Positions 19,918 to 30,471 of a stretch of 42,051 nucleotides of DNA are shown here, in pieces (the stretch's first letter is position 1; each line of letters starts with the position of its first letter). The position numbers and the translations under genes are program-made. Source of the DNA: Methyloprofundus sp. Its GTDB lineage: Bacteria; Pseudomonadota; Gammaproteobacteria; Methylococcales; Methylomonadaceae. The stretch is from NCBI GenBank assembly GCA_013138595.1, contig WTCM01000113.1, forward strand, positions 1-42,051, written 5' to 3'. Under the pieces are notes generated by a model. The model was given only the letters and a program-made list of their open reading frames with translations, ran no database searches and was not told the DNA's origin.

Positions 19918-19971
19918 GGTATGCACCGCATACCTTTATACTGGCAAAAGGTACGCAATGCGATACCCTAC
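19914..19971. repeat. REPIN-like element family C, copy 1 (GTAGGGTATGCACCGCATACC ... GGTACGCAATGCGATACCCTAC)
   Basis: Inverted GTAG/CTAC ends with two hairpins; related copies at 27502-27562 and 31381-31438. Confidence 0.85.
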
Positions 19972-20120
19972 TATAGCGCCCCGTATTAAGTTGATCACTG
20001 AAATTTTTTATTCAGCACACTAAAACACGCCCCAAAACTTGTTTTGGACTCCGTATGTCATATACTTTTACAAGTGATTAAATTCTCGCCCCTCACAATA
20101 GGCCGCTTACTAAACCCTCC

Positions 20121-23100
20121 ATGCTAAAACACATTCATTTCTTTTCTAAACACTTTTGCTTTTGGAGCCTGTTATCACTCGCTCTTATTATCAGTGGCAT
20201 GCGCTTTGCATTAACAGAGCTTAAGTTTTTTAAAACAGAAATTGAATCACAACTCACTGTCCATCTAGGACACAAAGTGAGCATTGACCATATCAATGGT
20301 GTATTAAACGGTATCAAACCCGAACTTGCCTTATACAATATCAAAATACATACGCAACAAGCTGATCAAGCCGATTTTCAACTGCAAGAAGTGCGCCTAG
20401 GCCTGCAACTCTTTAACCCTTTCCAGTATTCATGGCTAGAAGCTATTCAGCTATCCATAGTGGGTGCTGATTTATCCATTAAACGTTTAAAATCAGGCAG
20501 TATTACGATTCAAGGCTTGCCTCAAACAGAGGAAGAAATACAGCCTACTTGGCTCATGCAGGGCAGACAATTTAAACTAATAGACAGTGATATTAATTGG
20601 CATGATGAAAAGCGCAATGCCGCACCTATACAGCTAGATCATGTCAATATCACCATTGCGAATAGAAATGACTTACATAAAATTAATATTTCTATGTCCT
20701 TACCTGAAACACTGGGGCAATCACTACGTTTAGTCATGCGCTTTACGGGCGATATGTTTACTCCCAATAGTGTCGATGCAGAGCTTTTTGTGCAAGGTAA
20801 AGGTATTCAATTGGCAAAAGTAGTGACGGGAAGACTACCCTTTGATTTCTCATTTATTAAAGGGCGCGGTGACTTTGCCTTATGGAGCACATGGAAAGCG
20901 GCTCAAATGACAGAGCTAAGCGGCTCTATTTTGATGGACAATGTGGCTTTAACTGAAACCACACAGGTAACGAATAAAAAAATACAGTCAGCCGCAAAAA
21001 ATATCCCTATCGATCAATTAAAACTGCAATTTAAAGCACAAAAAAAACAGCAGCAATGGCATCTTGCGCTAAAAAATGTCTCACTTAATGCCCACCAAGA
21101 AAATTTAGAGCTGACCTCGCTAGCGTTTACACTGGGCTATAATACTGAAAATGACTTAGAACATATCGCCCTTAACTGCCCGCTATTGGACTTAGGTCGA
21201 CTCAGTCGACTCATCACGCTTAATCAAGTTTTACCTAAACCCTTGCACCAACAGATCAAAAAATTAGCACCGCAGGGCATGGTTAAAGATCTACTTTTTA
21301 CTGCTGAACCATTAGAAAAACACTTTGCGATCAGCGGGCAGCTTAACAATATTCATACACTAGCCTTTGCCAACACACCAGGGGTTGATGGGCTTTCACT
21401 TTATATTAAAGGCACAGAGCAACAAGGAAAAATCTACTTAAGCTCACAAAAACTGGCTTTTAATGCGCCTAAGCAATTCCAATCACCTTTACGATTTAAG
21501 CATGTATTAGGTGAATTAAATTGGCTGCAAAATATTGATAGCTGGGAACTGAGTAGCCCTATGCTAGCGCTCAATACTAAAGACCTTAAATCACATCATC
21601 AATTCAAATTCAAACAGCCTAAAAACGATAATCACAACTCTTTTCTAGATCTTAAAACAGCCTATTATGACGGGCGAGATGCCAAGACCATTCGCAACTA
21701 CCTACCAAAAGCGACAATTAATAACCCTGAGCTATACACTTGGTTGGAAAATGCTTTTTTAGCAGGCTCTATTAAACAAGGCGGGCTGCTCTTTCGCGGT
21801 GACTTAAAGAACTACCCTTTTAGAAATCATAAAGGCGTTTTTGAGTCTTTATTTAATATACATGGCTTAGAACTAAATTATGACGATCATTGGCCTAACG
21901 CTACGGGAGTGTCAGCCCGTGTACGCTTCTTTGCAGATAGCCTAAACGTGAATGTGTATAAGGGTATGGCACAACAACTCACTATCGATCATGCGCGAGT
22001 TAACATTAATTCATTTGCTTATAGTAAGAGCCTTTCGATCACAGGGGAAAGTCATGGAAGTATCGCCGCAGGGCTACACTTTTTAAAACAAACACCCTAC
22101 CAAGAACAAACCAATACGGTCAATCAACTAGTTGATATACAGGGATTATTTTCAAGTAAGCTTGATTTAGAAATCCCCTTAAAAAATTCACCTACTAAAA
22201 TAAATATTGGCGTTAATATAGCAGAAGCTCAAGCTCAAGTAGCAAGTGCTGATTTACAATTTAGCAATATTAAAGGACAGTTCAATATTAGCGAACAAGG
22301 TATTTTAAGCGAGCATTTAACAGCAGACACCCTAGGCTACCCTGTCAATATCCAGATTGATAATCAAGCAGAACGTACTAAAATTATACTCGCAGGTAAA
22401 ACCGATATAACGCATGCCAATAAACAACTTCCTAATCAAGCATGGAGTCACTTGACAGGTGCCACAGATTACCAAGTACAACTGAACATACCTAGTGATG
22501 GCAATAAAAACACTCAGTTTGCTTTGAGCACTGAGCTAAAAGGCATTGCCATTGACTTCCCCCCATGGTCAAAAACGCAAGTACAGAGCCACCCTTTCAA
22601 GCTCAAACTTAGCCTAAATAATGATGGAATTAACGCCTTTAGTGCGCACTATAAGCCAGCAAGTAAGCCTGATCATAATTTAGATATTAGTCTTAACAAA
22701 ATTCATCCTAATTGGCAGGGCTTATTTCATTCTTCCATCGCCAGTGGCAGTGTGTTTATTCCTATAGGGCTTAATAAATACTCAGAAATAAGTTTACTCT
22801 GTGATCACTTAAACCTCTCGGCACTAGAAAAGCTAAACTTTAATGATAAAAAAGGCACTTATGCCATCCATAATTTTCCTAGCACAAAACTCGAAGTGCA
22901 AAAGCTCTATTGGAATAAACATAATTTAGGCAAATTAAGCTTATTGACCCAGCCAGCAGATGAGGGCGTGTATATAAAACAGCTTAAGCTAGACTCGCCG
23001 CTGCATAACTTAAGCTTATCAGGGCTATGGGCTTTAGAAAATGAACGCTATCAAACCTCTATTCAAGGACAACTTTTAAGCCAAGATTTTGGTCAGCTAC

Positions 23101-23687
23101 TAAGTCAATTTTCACTGTCTGATAATATTGAGCGAGCAACAGCCGACTTTAAATTTTCCCTTAACTGGGCTGATGCACCACACGCTTTCTCTAAAAACTT
23201 GGTATCAGGCGAGGTCGAGGCTGAACTCTTGGATGGACAAATTTTAGGGGTCAACCCAGGCTTAGGGCGAATACTCGGCGCATTAGATATTTGGAAACTA
23301 TCCAAACGTTTACGTTTTGATTTTTCTGATGTCACTGAAAAAGGCCTAAGTTTCTCTACTATAAAAGGGACAGCTTCCATCAGTCATGGATTGGCAAAAA
23401 CTAAAAATCTATTTATTGATGCCATGCCTGCAGAAATTCATATCACAGGCACTACTCACCTAGAGACAGAAAAAATAGATTTACTAGCAACAGTACAGCC
23501 TAAATACCCGATTGCTGGTACAATTATCGGCGACATTACCAATGCTATTACCGAGGCCTTTATAGGCAAGCAAAAAACAGGTGGGGTATTTTTAAACCTA
23601 CTGTATAAAATAAAAGGAACTTGGAGTCAATTTGACATGGATCGACAATTTAACCCTGCCTTGGATGATGCACTGAAAAAAAAATAA
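20121..23687 (+). CDS. yhdP: YhdP-family (DUF3971/AsmA2) large envelope protein
   Basis: 1188 aa, N-terminal TM, ELLDGQILGVNPGLGRILGALDIWKLSKRLRFDFSDVTEKGLSFSTIKGTASI and C-terminal PIAGTIIGDITNAITEAFIGKQKTGG. Confidence 0.87.
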   Translation: MLKHIHFFSKHFCFWSLLSLALIISGMRFALTELKFFKTEIESQLTVHLGHKVSIDHINGVLNGIKPELALYNIKIHTQQADQADFQLQEVRLGLQLFNPFQYSWLEAIQLSIVGADLSIKRLKSGSITIQGLPQTEEEIQPTWLMQGRQFKLIDSDINWHDEKRNAAPIQLDHVNITIANRNDLHKINISMSLPETLGQSLRLVMRFTGDMFTPNSVDAELFVQGKGIQLAKVVTGRLPFDFSFIKGRGDFALWSTWKAAQMTELSGSILMDNVALTETTQVTNKKIQSAAKNIPIDQLKLQFKAQKKQQQWHLALKNVSLNAHQENLELTSLAFTLGYNTENDLEHIALNCPLLDLGRLSRLITLNQVLPKPLHQQIKKLAPQGMVKDLLFTAEPLEKHFAISGQLNNIHTLAFANTPGVDGLSLYIKGTEQQGKIYLSSQKLAFNAPKQFQSPLRFKHVLGELNWLQNIDSWELSSPMLALNTKDLKSHHQFKFKQPKNDNHNSFLDLKTAYYDGRDAKTIRNYLPKATINNPELYTWLENAFLAGSIKQGGLLFRGDLKNYPFRNHKGVFESLFNIHGLELNYDDHWPNATGVSARVRFFADSLNVNVYKGMAQQLTIDHARVNINSFAYSKSLSITGESHGSIAAGLHFLKQTPYQEQTNTVNQLVDIQGLFSSKLDLEIPLKNSPTKINIGVNIAEAQAQVASADLQFSNIKGQFNISEQGILSEHLTADTLGYPVNIQIDNQAERTKIILAGKTDITHANKQLPNQAWSHLTGATDYQVQLNIPSDGNKNTQFALSTELKGIAIDFPPWSKTQVQSHPFKLKLSLNNDGINAFSAHYKPASKPDHNLDISLNKIHPNWQGLFHSSIASGSVFIPIGLNKYSEISLLCDHLNLSALEKLNFNDKKGTYAIHNFPSTKLEVQKLYWNKHNLGKLSLLTQPADEGVYIKQLKLDSPLHNLSLSGLWALENERYQTSIQGQLLSQDFGQLLSQFSLSDNIERATADFKFSLNWADAPHAFSKNLVSGEVEAELLDGQILGVNPGLGRILGALDIWKLSKRLRFDFSDVTEKGLSFSTIKGTASISHGLAKTKNLFIDAMPAEIHITGTTHLETEKIDLLATVQPKYPIAGTIIGDITNAITEAFIGKQKTGGVFLNLLYKIKGTWSQFDMDRQFNPALDDALKKK

Positions 23688-23704
23688 CTATATAAAGAGA
23701 CACT

Positions 23705-24526
23705 ATGAGTAAATGTGCCGCTATACAAATGGCTTCTAGCCCCAACATCAGTTCTAATTTAATCGAAGCCGAGCGCCTGATTGCCGAAGCGGTCGCAGCA
23801 GGTGCAAAATTAGTTGCCTTACCTGAAAACTTTGCCTTAATGGGGCAATCTGAATTCGATAAAATCGAACAAAAAGAACAGGATGGTTCAGGACAGATTC
23901 AAGATTTTTTAGCCAATACCGCAAAAAAACATGCAGTATGGGTTGTCGCTGGTACGATGCCTATTGCCGACCCTAAAGATGAAAACAAAATCATCGCGGC
24001 ATGTCTTATTTATAATGAGCTAGGCGAACGTGTCGCGCGTTATGACAAAATTCATTTATTTGATGTCCACGTACCTGGCACCGAAGAGGTGTACCGTGAA
24101 TCCAATACGATTGCTAAAGGCGACACGCCCTTAGTTATAGAGACTCCTTTTGGAAAACTGGGCATTGCGATTTGTTATGACCTACGCTTTCCTGAGTTAT
24201 TTCGTATCCTGCAAGAACAAGGCATGGAAATATTAATCCTACCTTCTGCCTTTACAGAAAGCACTGGTGCAGCGCACTGGGAAGTCTTATTAAGAGCTAG
24301 GGCGATTGAAAACCTTTGTTATGTGATTGCCCCTAACCAAGGCGGGTTTCATGTCAATGGGCGGCAAACTCATGGTCACAGCATGCTGATTGACCCGTGG
24401 GGAACAATACTGGATTGTAAAAAAACCAATGCAGGCTTTGCTATTGCAGAGTTAGACCTTCCCCGTCTACATAAAACACGTGAATCCTTTCCCGTTCTTC
24501 AACACCGTCAAATACACTGTCAATAA
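23705..24526 (+). CDS. Carbon-nitrogen hydrolase (nitrilase superfamily)
   Basis: [50 protein letters not shown]. Confidence 0.93.
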   Translation: MSKCAAIQMASSPNISSNLIEAERLIAEAVAAGAKLVALPENFALMGQSEFDKIEQKEQDGSGQIQDFLANTAKKHAVWVVAGTMPIADPKDENKIIAACLIYNELGERVARYDKIHLFDVHVPGTEEVYRESNTIAKGDTPLVIETPFGKLGIAICYDLRFPELFRILQEQGMEILILPSAFTESTGAAHWEVLLRARAIENLCYVIAPNQGGFHVNGRQTHGHSMLIDPWGTILDCKKTNAGFAIAELDLPRLHKTRESFPVLQHRQIHCQ

Positions 24527-24528
24527 AA

Positions 24529-25974
24529 ATGGATAATAGCCTTATACAACTAGCCAAACAAGCAATTCTAGTCCCTACAGGATTACAAGAAACTGATATT
24601 CATCGCGTGATGGACCAACTCATCACGGGGGCAGTCGATGATGGCGATATTTACTTTCAATCCAGTCATTATGAATCGTGGGTCATGGAAGATGGCATTA
24701 TCAAAGATGCCAGTCATAATATAGAGCAAGGTGCGGGTGTACGTGCTTTATCAGGTGAAAAAACAGGACTTGCTTATAGCGATAAAATTGAGCTAAATGA
24801 ATTATTAACGGCGACCAAAAATGTTAAAGCGATTGCTAGACAAGGACAGTCTGCAAAAGTGGCGCTATCAGCAGCAGTTCACCCTACCCCACTCTACCCC
24901 TCTGTCAATCCACTTAATTCACTGACCGATCAAGAAAAAGTAGATTTATTACTGAAAATTGATACCCAAACACGCCAGTTAGATCCCCGTATTGAACAAG
25001 TGATTGTTAGCCTAGTTGGCGTACAAGAACATATATTGATTGCCAACCAAGGCAACTCACTCACAGGCGATGTACGCCCTTTAGTGCGTATGAATGTCAG
25101 CGTGATTGTCGAAGATAAGGGGCGGCGCGAACAAGGCAGTATGGGCGGTGGCGCACGTGCTGATTACCATTATTTCTTAGAACAAGATCGCGCCATGTCT
25201 TTTGCTAAAGAAGCGGTCAGACAAGCCTTAGTCAATTTAGAAGCCACCCCTGCGCCAGCGGGCAGTATGACTGTAGTACTTGGTTCAGGTTGGCCGGGTA
25301 TTTTATTACATGAAGCGATTGGACATGGCTTAGAAGGCGATTTTAACCGTAAAGGTAGTTCCGCTTTTAGTGGGCGTATCGGTGAACGCGTCGCTTCTTC
25401 CTTATGTACCATTGTCGATAATGGCACTTTAGCAGGACGGCGAGGCTCTTTATCGGTCGATGACGAAGGCACGGCAACACAAAACACTATGCTGATTGAA
25501 AACGGCATTTTAAAAGGCTATATGCAAGATAAACTCAATGCGCGCTTAATGGGGGTTCAATCGACTGGTAATGGTCGCCGTGAATCTTATGCGCATACGC
25601 CACTCCCACGTATGACCAATACTTATATGCTACCGGGTGAAAGCGAGCCTGAAGAGATTATTCAATCGGTTAAAAATGGCTTATATGCGAAAAGTTTTTC
25701 AGGCGGACAAGTCGATATTACCTCAGGTAAATTCGTCTTTTCAGCCAGTGAAGCGTATTTGATTGAAGACGGTAAAATCACTCGACCCGTTAAAGGCGCA
25801 ACATTAGTCGGTAATGGTCCTGAAGTCTTAACCCGCGTCAGTATGGTCGGCAATGACCTAGAATTGGACAGTGGCGTAGGCACTTGTGGTAAAGAAGGAC
25901 AAAGTGTCCCTGTCGGTGTCGGTCAACCGACCTTAAAAATTGATGGATTAACCGTGGGCGGCACTGATGTTTAA
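24529..25974 (+). CDS. tldD: Metalloprotease TldD
   Basis: [59 protein letters not shown]. Confidence 0.96.
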   Translation: MDNSLIQLAKQAILVPTGLQETDIHRVMDQLITGAVDDGDIYFQSSHYESWVMEDGIIKDASHNIEQGAGVRALSGEKTGLAYSDKIELNELLTATKNVKAIARQGQSAKVALSAAVHPTPLYPSVNPLNSLTDQEKVDLLLKIDTQTRQLDPRIEQVIVSLVGVQEHILIANQGNSLTGDVRPLVRMNVSVIVEDKGRREQGSMGGGARADYHYFLEQDRAMSFAKEAVRQALVNLEATPAPAGSMTVVLGSGWPGILLHEAIGHGLEGDFNRKGSSAFSGRIGERVASSLCTIVDNGTLAGRRGSLSVDDEGTATQNTMLIENGILKGYMQDKLNARLMGVQSTGNGRRESYAHTPLPRMTNTYMLPGESEPEEIIQSVKNGLYAKSFSGGQVDITSGKFVFSASEAYLIEDGKITRPVKGATLVGNGPEVLTRVSMVGNDLELDSGVGTCGKEGQSVPVGVGQPTLKIDGLTVGGTDV

Positions 25975-25977
25975 ACT

Positions 25978-26038
25978 GTAGAGCGGACTTTAGTCCGCTA
26001 GTATCGTCACTAAACAGGCGGACTGAAGTCCGCTCTAC
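25978..26038. repeat. REPIN-like element family E in the tldD-pmbA intergenic region
   Basis: GTAGagcggactttagtccgct ... aggcggactgaagtccgctCTAC. Confidence 0.85.
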
Positions 26039-26087
26039 GCGAGTTAAAAAACAATACCACTCACCTTATTCCAACACATATAAAGCC

Positions 26088-27419
26088 ATGCAAACCGAAC
26101 AAGAAATCCAGCGTTTAGAAACCATTATTCACGGACTGTTAGAAGAGGCAAGAAACCAAGGAGCCAGCAGTGCCAGCGCAGGTTTAAGTGTTGATAATGG
26201 CTTATCTGTCTCAGTACGTTTAGGCGAAGTCGAAACCATTGAAAACCACTGCTCACAAGGTCTAGGCGTGAGTGTCTATTTTGGTCAGACAAAAGGCTCT
26301 GCGAGTAGCACCGATATATCCGAAAAATCCATTAAAGAAACCGTTGCCGCTGCTTGTAGTATTGCACGCTACACCAGTGAAGATAGTTATGGAGGTCTAC
26401 CTGATGCAGACAAACTAGCCACTGAATTTAACGACCTTGATTTATATCACCCTTGGGATATTGATGCCGAAGAAGCGATTACGCTAGCAACAGACTGTGA
26501 AAACAGTGCACGCCAATATCACAGTGACATTAGTAACTCTGAAGGTGCATCAGTGGATAGCTATTCAGGTATTCATATTTTTGGCAATAGCCTAGGGTTT
26601 TTACATGGTTATGCCTCTACCCGTCACTCGCTAAGCTGCTCAGTCATCGGTGAGCGTGAGGGCGCAATGGAGCGTGACTACTGGTACAGCGTAGCACGTA
26701 ACAAACAAGACTTAGAAAGCACTGAATTTATTGGTCAAAAAGCCGCCGAAAGAACTATACAACGCTTAGGTGCTAGGGGTTTAAGTTCGCGCAAGTGCCC
26801 AGTCATTTATTCAGCCGAAATAGCGAGTAGCTTAATTGGCTCCTTTTTAGGCGCGATTAGTGGCGGAAGTTTATACCGTAAATCCTCGTTTTTATTAGAT
26901 AGTTTAGACACCCAAGTCTTTCCTGACTTTATGCGCCTCTACGAACAACCACATTTATTAGGTGCGTTAGGTAGTTCTATGTACGATGCCGAAGGTGTCA
27001 GCACTCGCGCGAATGAAATTGTTAGCGCAGGCGTATTAAATACTTATCTATTAAGCAGTTATTCAGCAAGAAAGCTAGGCATGCAAACCACAGGTCATGC
27101 AGGTGGCGTACGTAATTTATGTGTAGAAGCAGGCGATCATAACCTAGCGCAATTACTCAAACAAATGGATACTGGCTTATTGGTGACTGAACTCATGGGG
27201 CAAGGTGTAAATCCTGTCACCGGTGATTACTCACGAGGAGCCGCTGGTTTCTGGGTGGAACAAGGCGAGATCCAATACCCTGTACAAGAAATCACTATTG
27301 CAGGTAATTTAAAAGATATGTTCCAGCATATTTTAGCGGTGGGCAATGATATAGAATACCGCGGCAATATACGCACAGGTTCTATTCTAGTCGAAGAAAT
27401 GGCGATTGCTGGGGAATAA
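26088..27419 (+). CDS. pmbA: Metalloprotease PmbA/TldE
   Basis: GVNPVTGDYSRGAAGFWVEQGEIQYPVQEITIAGNLKDMF; next to tldD. Confidence 0.95.
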   Translation: MQTEQEIQRLETIIHGLLEEARNQGASSASAGLSVDNGLSVSVRLGEVETIENHCSQGLGVSVYFGQTKGSASSTDISEKSIKETVAAACSIARYTSEDSYGGLPDADKLATEFNDLDLYHPWDIDAEEAITLATDCENSARQYHSDISNSEGASVDSYSGIHIFGNSLGFLHGYASTRHSLSCSVIGEREGAMERDYWYSVARNKQDLESTEFIGQKAAERTIQRLGARGLSSRKCPVIYSAEIASSLIGSFLGAISGGSLYRKSSFLLDSLDTQVFPDFMRLYEQPHLLGALGSSMYDAEGVSTRANEIVSAGVLNTYLLSSYSARKLGMQTTGHAGGVRNLCVEAGDHNLAQLLKQMDTGLLVTELMGQGVNPVTGDYSRGAAGFWVEQGEIQYPVQEITIAGNLKDMFQHILAVGNDIEYRGNIRTGSILVEEMAIAGE

Positions 27420-27441
27420 GCTTTAGAAGCGATGCAACAGG

Positions 27442-27470
27442 AGTCCAAAACACGTTTTGGACTTTTTTTT
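27442..27470 (+). terminator. Rho-independent terminator after pmbA
   Basis: agtccaaaacacgttttggact followed by tttttttt. Confidence 0.82.
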
Positions 27471-27501
27471 GCTCCCTACCTAATACGGACACGGGAGTAT
27501 C

Positions 27502-27562
27502 ATAGGGTATCGCACTGCGCGCACCCTTTCGCTTGCATAAGGTATGTGGTGCATACCCCATG
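27502..27562. repeat. REPIN-like element family C, copy 2 (inverse orientation)
   Basis: tagggtatcgcactgcgcgcaccctttcgcttgcataaggtatgtggtgcatacccca is the reverse-complement arrangement of 19914-19971. Confidence 0.78.
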
Positions 27563-27593
27563 AGCTGAAACCTCATAGCTTCAAGGTAGTATC

Positions 27594-28013
27594 TTAATCT
27601 AATTCATACCTATTTATTGCAATATCAGCACTTATAATCCCTTTATCACGCCAGTCTCTTAAGTACCCTGACCTTAGATTTCCTAAAACATTCGAGCCTT
27701 CCGTAAACCGCGATGCATTCCATTGATGAAGAGTTTTACTTCCATCATTCATGTGCAATAAAACCCATGCTTGCTTTTCTTTAAGCAATAAGGATTTAAA
27801 CTGAACAAGGTTTTCAGGAAAAAATTTTATATCTAACTTATTATATTGTTTAATGACTGTTACCTCAGGCTCTAATAGAGGTGAATCAATTTCTTCCATT
27901 TTATAAAAGTCTAAAAGCCGAGAAATAACATCTTGAGGCGTTTCAAAGGTCTTAGCTAATTTACCTAAACGTTCATAAAGAGTTGCCAAAATATCTATTG
28001 TTTTTTGCATCAT
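27594..28013 (-). CDS. Possible ribbon-helix-helix-like DNA-binding protein
   Basis: N-terminus IDILATLYERLGKLAKTFETPQDVISRLLDFY looks RHH-like; C-terminal HQWNASRFTEGSNVLGNLRSGYLRDWRDKGI is a separate domain. Confidence 0.5.
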   Translation of the reverse strand: MMQKTIDILATLYERLGKLAKTFETPQDVISRLLDFYKMEEIDSPLLEPEVTVIKQYNKLDIKFFPENLVQFKSLLLKEKQAWVLLHMNDGSKTLHQWNASRFTEGSNVLGNLRSGYLRDWRDKGIISADIAINRYELD

Positions 28014-28048
28014 TCCTATCCAAAGTAAGTGAAACTTTCAAATACCTC

Positions 28049-28101
28049 ATCAAATATAGAATAAATAGCAATAAAATATCACTATTTACTCTATATTTGA
28101 T
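28049..28101. promoter_or_regulatory. 20-bp imperfect dyad (13-nt spacer) upstream of the 28013 minus-strand start
   Basis: ATCAAATATAGAATAAATAG ... CTATTTACTCTATATTTGAT; one mismatch between arms. Confidence 0.6.
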
Positions 28102-28330
28102 ATTTAAAAAGACTGCCCATAGACGATATATTAAATATTTTCAATGATATAGAAAAGTGCATTCTGCCGTGGTAATTAGCAGCATAATGGAGTCAAAAGA
28201 CTTGCCTAAATTTAATTAAACTATGTTATATAACTTTTTTATGTAGCGATACGACACTATTTTGTTTATACTTCCCCAAAGTTCCTTATCATTACAGTGG
28301 TTTTTTAGTCACTTTTACTAGGTAAACAAA

Positions 28331-28591
28331 ATGAATGCTTTCGCCTTTTCTCTAAAATCGCCTTTCTCACCCCAAAAGAACCTTAACTTAGCATCTAAGC
28401 AATTGGCTGGTCATGATGACATGGGGAAACATGATGCTTTGCGTGCTGTGGATGCCTTACAGCAATACAAAACCAATGTGCACGAATTTACGGAGGAAAT
28501 TATTGAATTTTGGCCGCTGGCGCAGCGCGTGATGGATCGCTACCATTTTGATAATGCGGAAGAACTGAATGAATGGCTGGATAATCTGTAG
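28331..28591 (+). CDS. Small hypothetical protein (86 aa)
   Basis: Complete ORF in an otherwise non-coding gap; not recognised. Confidence 0.5.
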   Translation: MNAFAFSLKSPFSPQKNLNLASKQLAGHDDMGKHDALRAVDALQQYKTNVHEFTEEIIEFWPLAQRVMDRYHFDNAEELNEWLDNL

Positions 28592-28729
28592 AAAACTGCT
28601 TAAAAACTAGATAAAAATCTGCTGGCACGTAAATCTTGGCGGCTCTAAGAGGTGCATGGAATGCACCCTACAGTTTGCCCCGCCTTTTGTGTAGCTAAAA
28701 TTAGCGCGGCCTAAACCGCGCAAATACAA

Positions 28730-29065
28730 CTATGCTGCGGATGCTTCAACCACACAATCGACTGCTGCAAGTAGTTTTTGTAACTCGCCTTTACTGTGTA
28801 AGCCCATCACAATATCACAGCCGCCCACTAACTCTTCATTGATATAAAGTTGCGGGTAAGTCGGCCATTGTGAGTACTCTTTTAAAGCCTCACGTACCTC
28901 TTGGTCTTCAAAAATATTAATATACATAAATTTCGCACGACACTCTTGCATCGCTTGAATCACTTGCCCAGAAAATCCACACTGTGGAAAATCAGGCGAA
29001 CCTTTCATATATAAAACAACCGCATGGCTAGATAATTGATCTTTAATTCTTTCTATTGCACTCAT
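28730..29065 (-). CDS. grxD: Monothiol glutaredoxin, Grx4/GrxD family
   Basis: VVLYMKGSPDFPQCGFSGQVIQAM with CGFS active site, WPTYPQLYINEELVGGCDIV. ATG at 29065 preferred over the longer ORF start. Confidence 0.92.
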   Translation of the reverse strand: MSAIERIKDQLSSHAVVLYMKGSPDFPQCGFSGQVIQAMQECRAKFMYINIFEDQEVREALKEYSQWPTYPQLYINEELVGGCDIVMGLHSKGELQKLLAAVDCVVEASAA

Positions 29066-29283
29066 AATTTTTTCCCCTAAATATAAAAACCTAGTAATTT
29101 TATCAGGATTTAGCTCACAAAAAAAGCACTGCTTCCACATTTTTTGCTTGCCCATTAAAATTAAGCTATTTATAATTGACGGTTTTTTCAAAAAGATTTC
29201 AAGTTTATAAGTGGCAAGGATTTAATAAGGTCCGCAAGTATGGCGCAGCTAATTTCTTGAAAGCTTCAAATTCAACAACCATT

Positions 29284-30462
29284 ATGAGCAATCATATTAT
29301 GCCGACTTATGGTCGGCTAGCTGTTACTTTCACTAAAGGCGAAGGTGCTTGGCTCTGGGATCAAAACAATACACGCTATTTAGATGCACTATCAGGCATT
29401 GCTGTGTGTAATTTAGGGCATGCCCATCCCGCTATTCATAAAACGATTTGTGCACAAAGCCAGCAACTTTTACATACCTCTAATTTATATCATATTCCTC
29501 AGCAAGAAGAACTAGCGACCAAACTATGCACACTGAGTGGTATGGATAATGTGTTTTTTAGTAATTCAGGCGCTGAAGCTAACGAGGCGGCAATCAAAAT
29601 TGCGCGTTTATACGGCAAGCAAAAAGGTATCGCAAACCCTGCCATTATTGTCATGGATAACAGTTTTCATGGGCGTACGATGGCAACGTTATCGGCAACG
29701 GGAAACCCAAAGGTACAAGAAGGATTTACCCCTTTATTAGAGGGCTTTATTCGTGTACCTTTTGATGATATTGCCGCGATTGAAGCCGCATTAAAGCAGC
29801 ATGACACTATTGCCGCGATCTTAGTCGAACCGATACAAGGTGAAAGTGGTGTTAACATCCCTGCCCCCGACTATCTGAATAAAATACGTGCCTTAGCAGA
29901 TCAGCACGATATTTTAATGATGTTAGATGAAGTACAAACGGGAATTGCTAGAACAGGCGCTTGGTTTGCTTTTCAACATAACCAGATTATTCCTGATGTC
30001 TGTACCTTGGCGAAAGCTTTAGGTAATGGCGTACCTATCGGCGCGTGCATGGCTAAAGGTAAAGCAAGTGAGATGCTGACGGCGGGTAAACATGGCTCTA
30101 CGTATGGCGGTAGCCCTCTCGTGTGTTCAGTTGCTCTAACTGTTTTAGACATCATTGAAAAAGAAAACCTTTGTCAGCAGGCAAGCGATAAAGGTGCAGC
30201 GATTAATAAGGCACTGACTGAGCAATTAAAAAATAATCCTGCTGTAGTAGACGTGCGCAATAAAGGCATGATGATTGCGATAGAATTAGATCAAACTTGC
30301 ACTGAATTAGTCGCTTTAGCGGTAGAGGCTGGCTTATTAATTAATGTGGCGGGCGACAAAAATATCCGCTTACTGCCTCCACTAATTATTAATAATGAAC
30401 AAATTGAGTTGCTCGTGAACACCTTGTGCAACTTAATCGAACATCATACCCAACAAAAATAA
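29284..30462 (+). CDS. argD: Acetylornithine aminotransferase
   Basis: MPTYGRLAVTFTKGEGAWLWD, FSNSGAEANEAAIKIAR, MMLDEVQTGIARTGAWFA, HGSTYGGSPLVC. ATG at 29284 preferred; upstream of argF. Confidence 0.93.
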   Translation: MSNHIMPTYGRLAVTFTKGEGAWLWDQNNTRYLDALSGIAVCNLGHAHPAIHKTICAQSQQLLHTSNLYHIPQQEELATKLCTLSGMDNVFFSNSGAEANEAAIKIARLYGKQKGIANPAIIVMDNSFHGRTMATLSATGNPKVQEGFTPLLEGFIRVPFDDIAAIEAALKQHDTIAAILVEPIQGESGVNIPAPDYLNKIRALADQHDILMMLDEVQTGIARTGAWFAFQHNQIIPDVCTLAKALGNGVPIGACMAKGKASEMLTAGKHGSTYGGSPLVCSVALTVLDIIEKENLCQQASDKGAAINKALTEQLKNNPAVVDVRNKGMMIAIELDQTCTELVALAVEAGLLINVAGDKNIRLLPPLIINNEQIELLVNTLCNLIEHHTQQK

Positions 30463-30471
30463 TAATAAACC

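Noticed and set aside
25170-25508. 112-aa antisense ORF inside tldD
   Set aside because: Shadow ORF of a strongly conserved coding region.
24529-27419. tldD/pmbA as part of a RiPP (microcin-like) cluster
   Set aside because: No precursor peptide, cyclodehydratase or exporter nearby; these genes are common housekeeping proteases.
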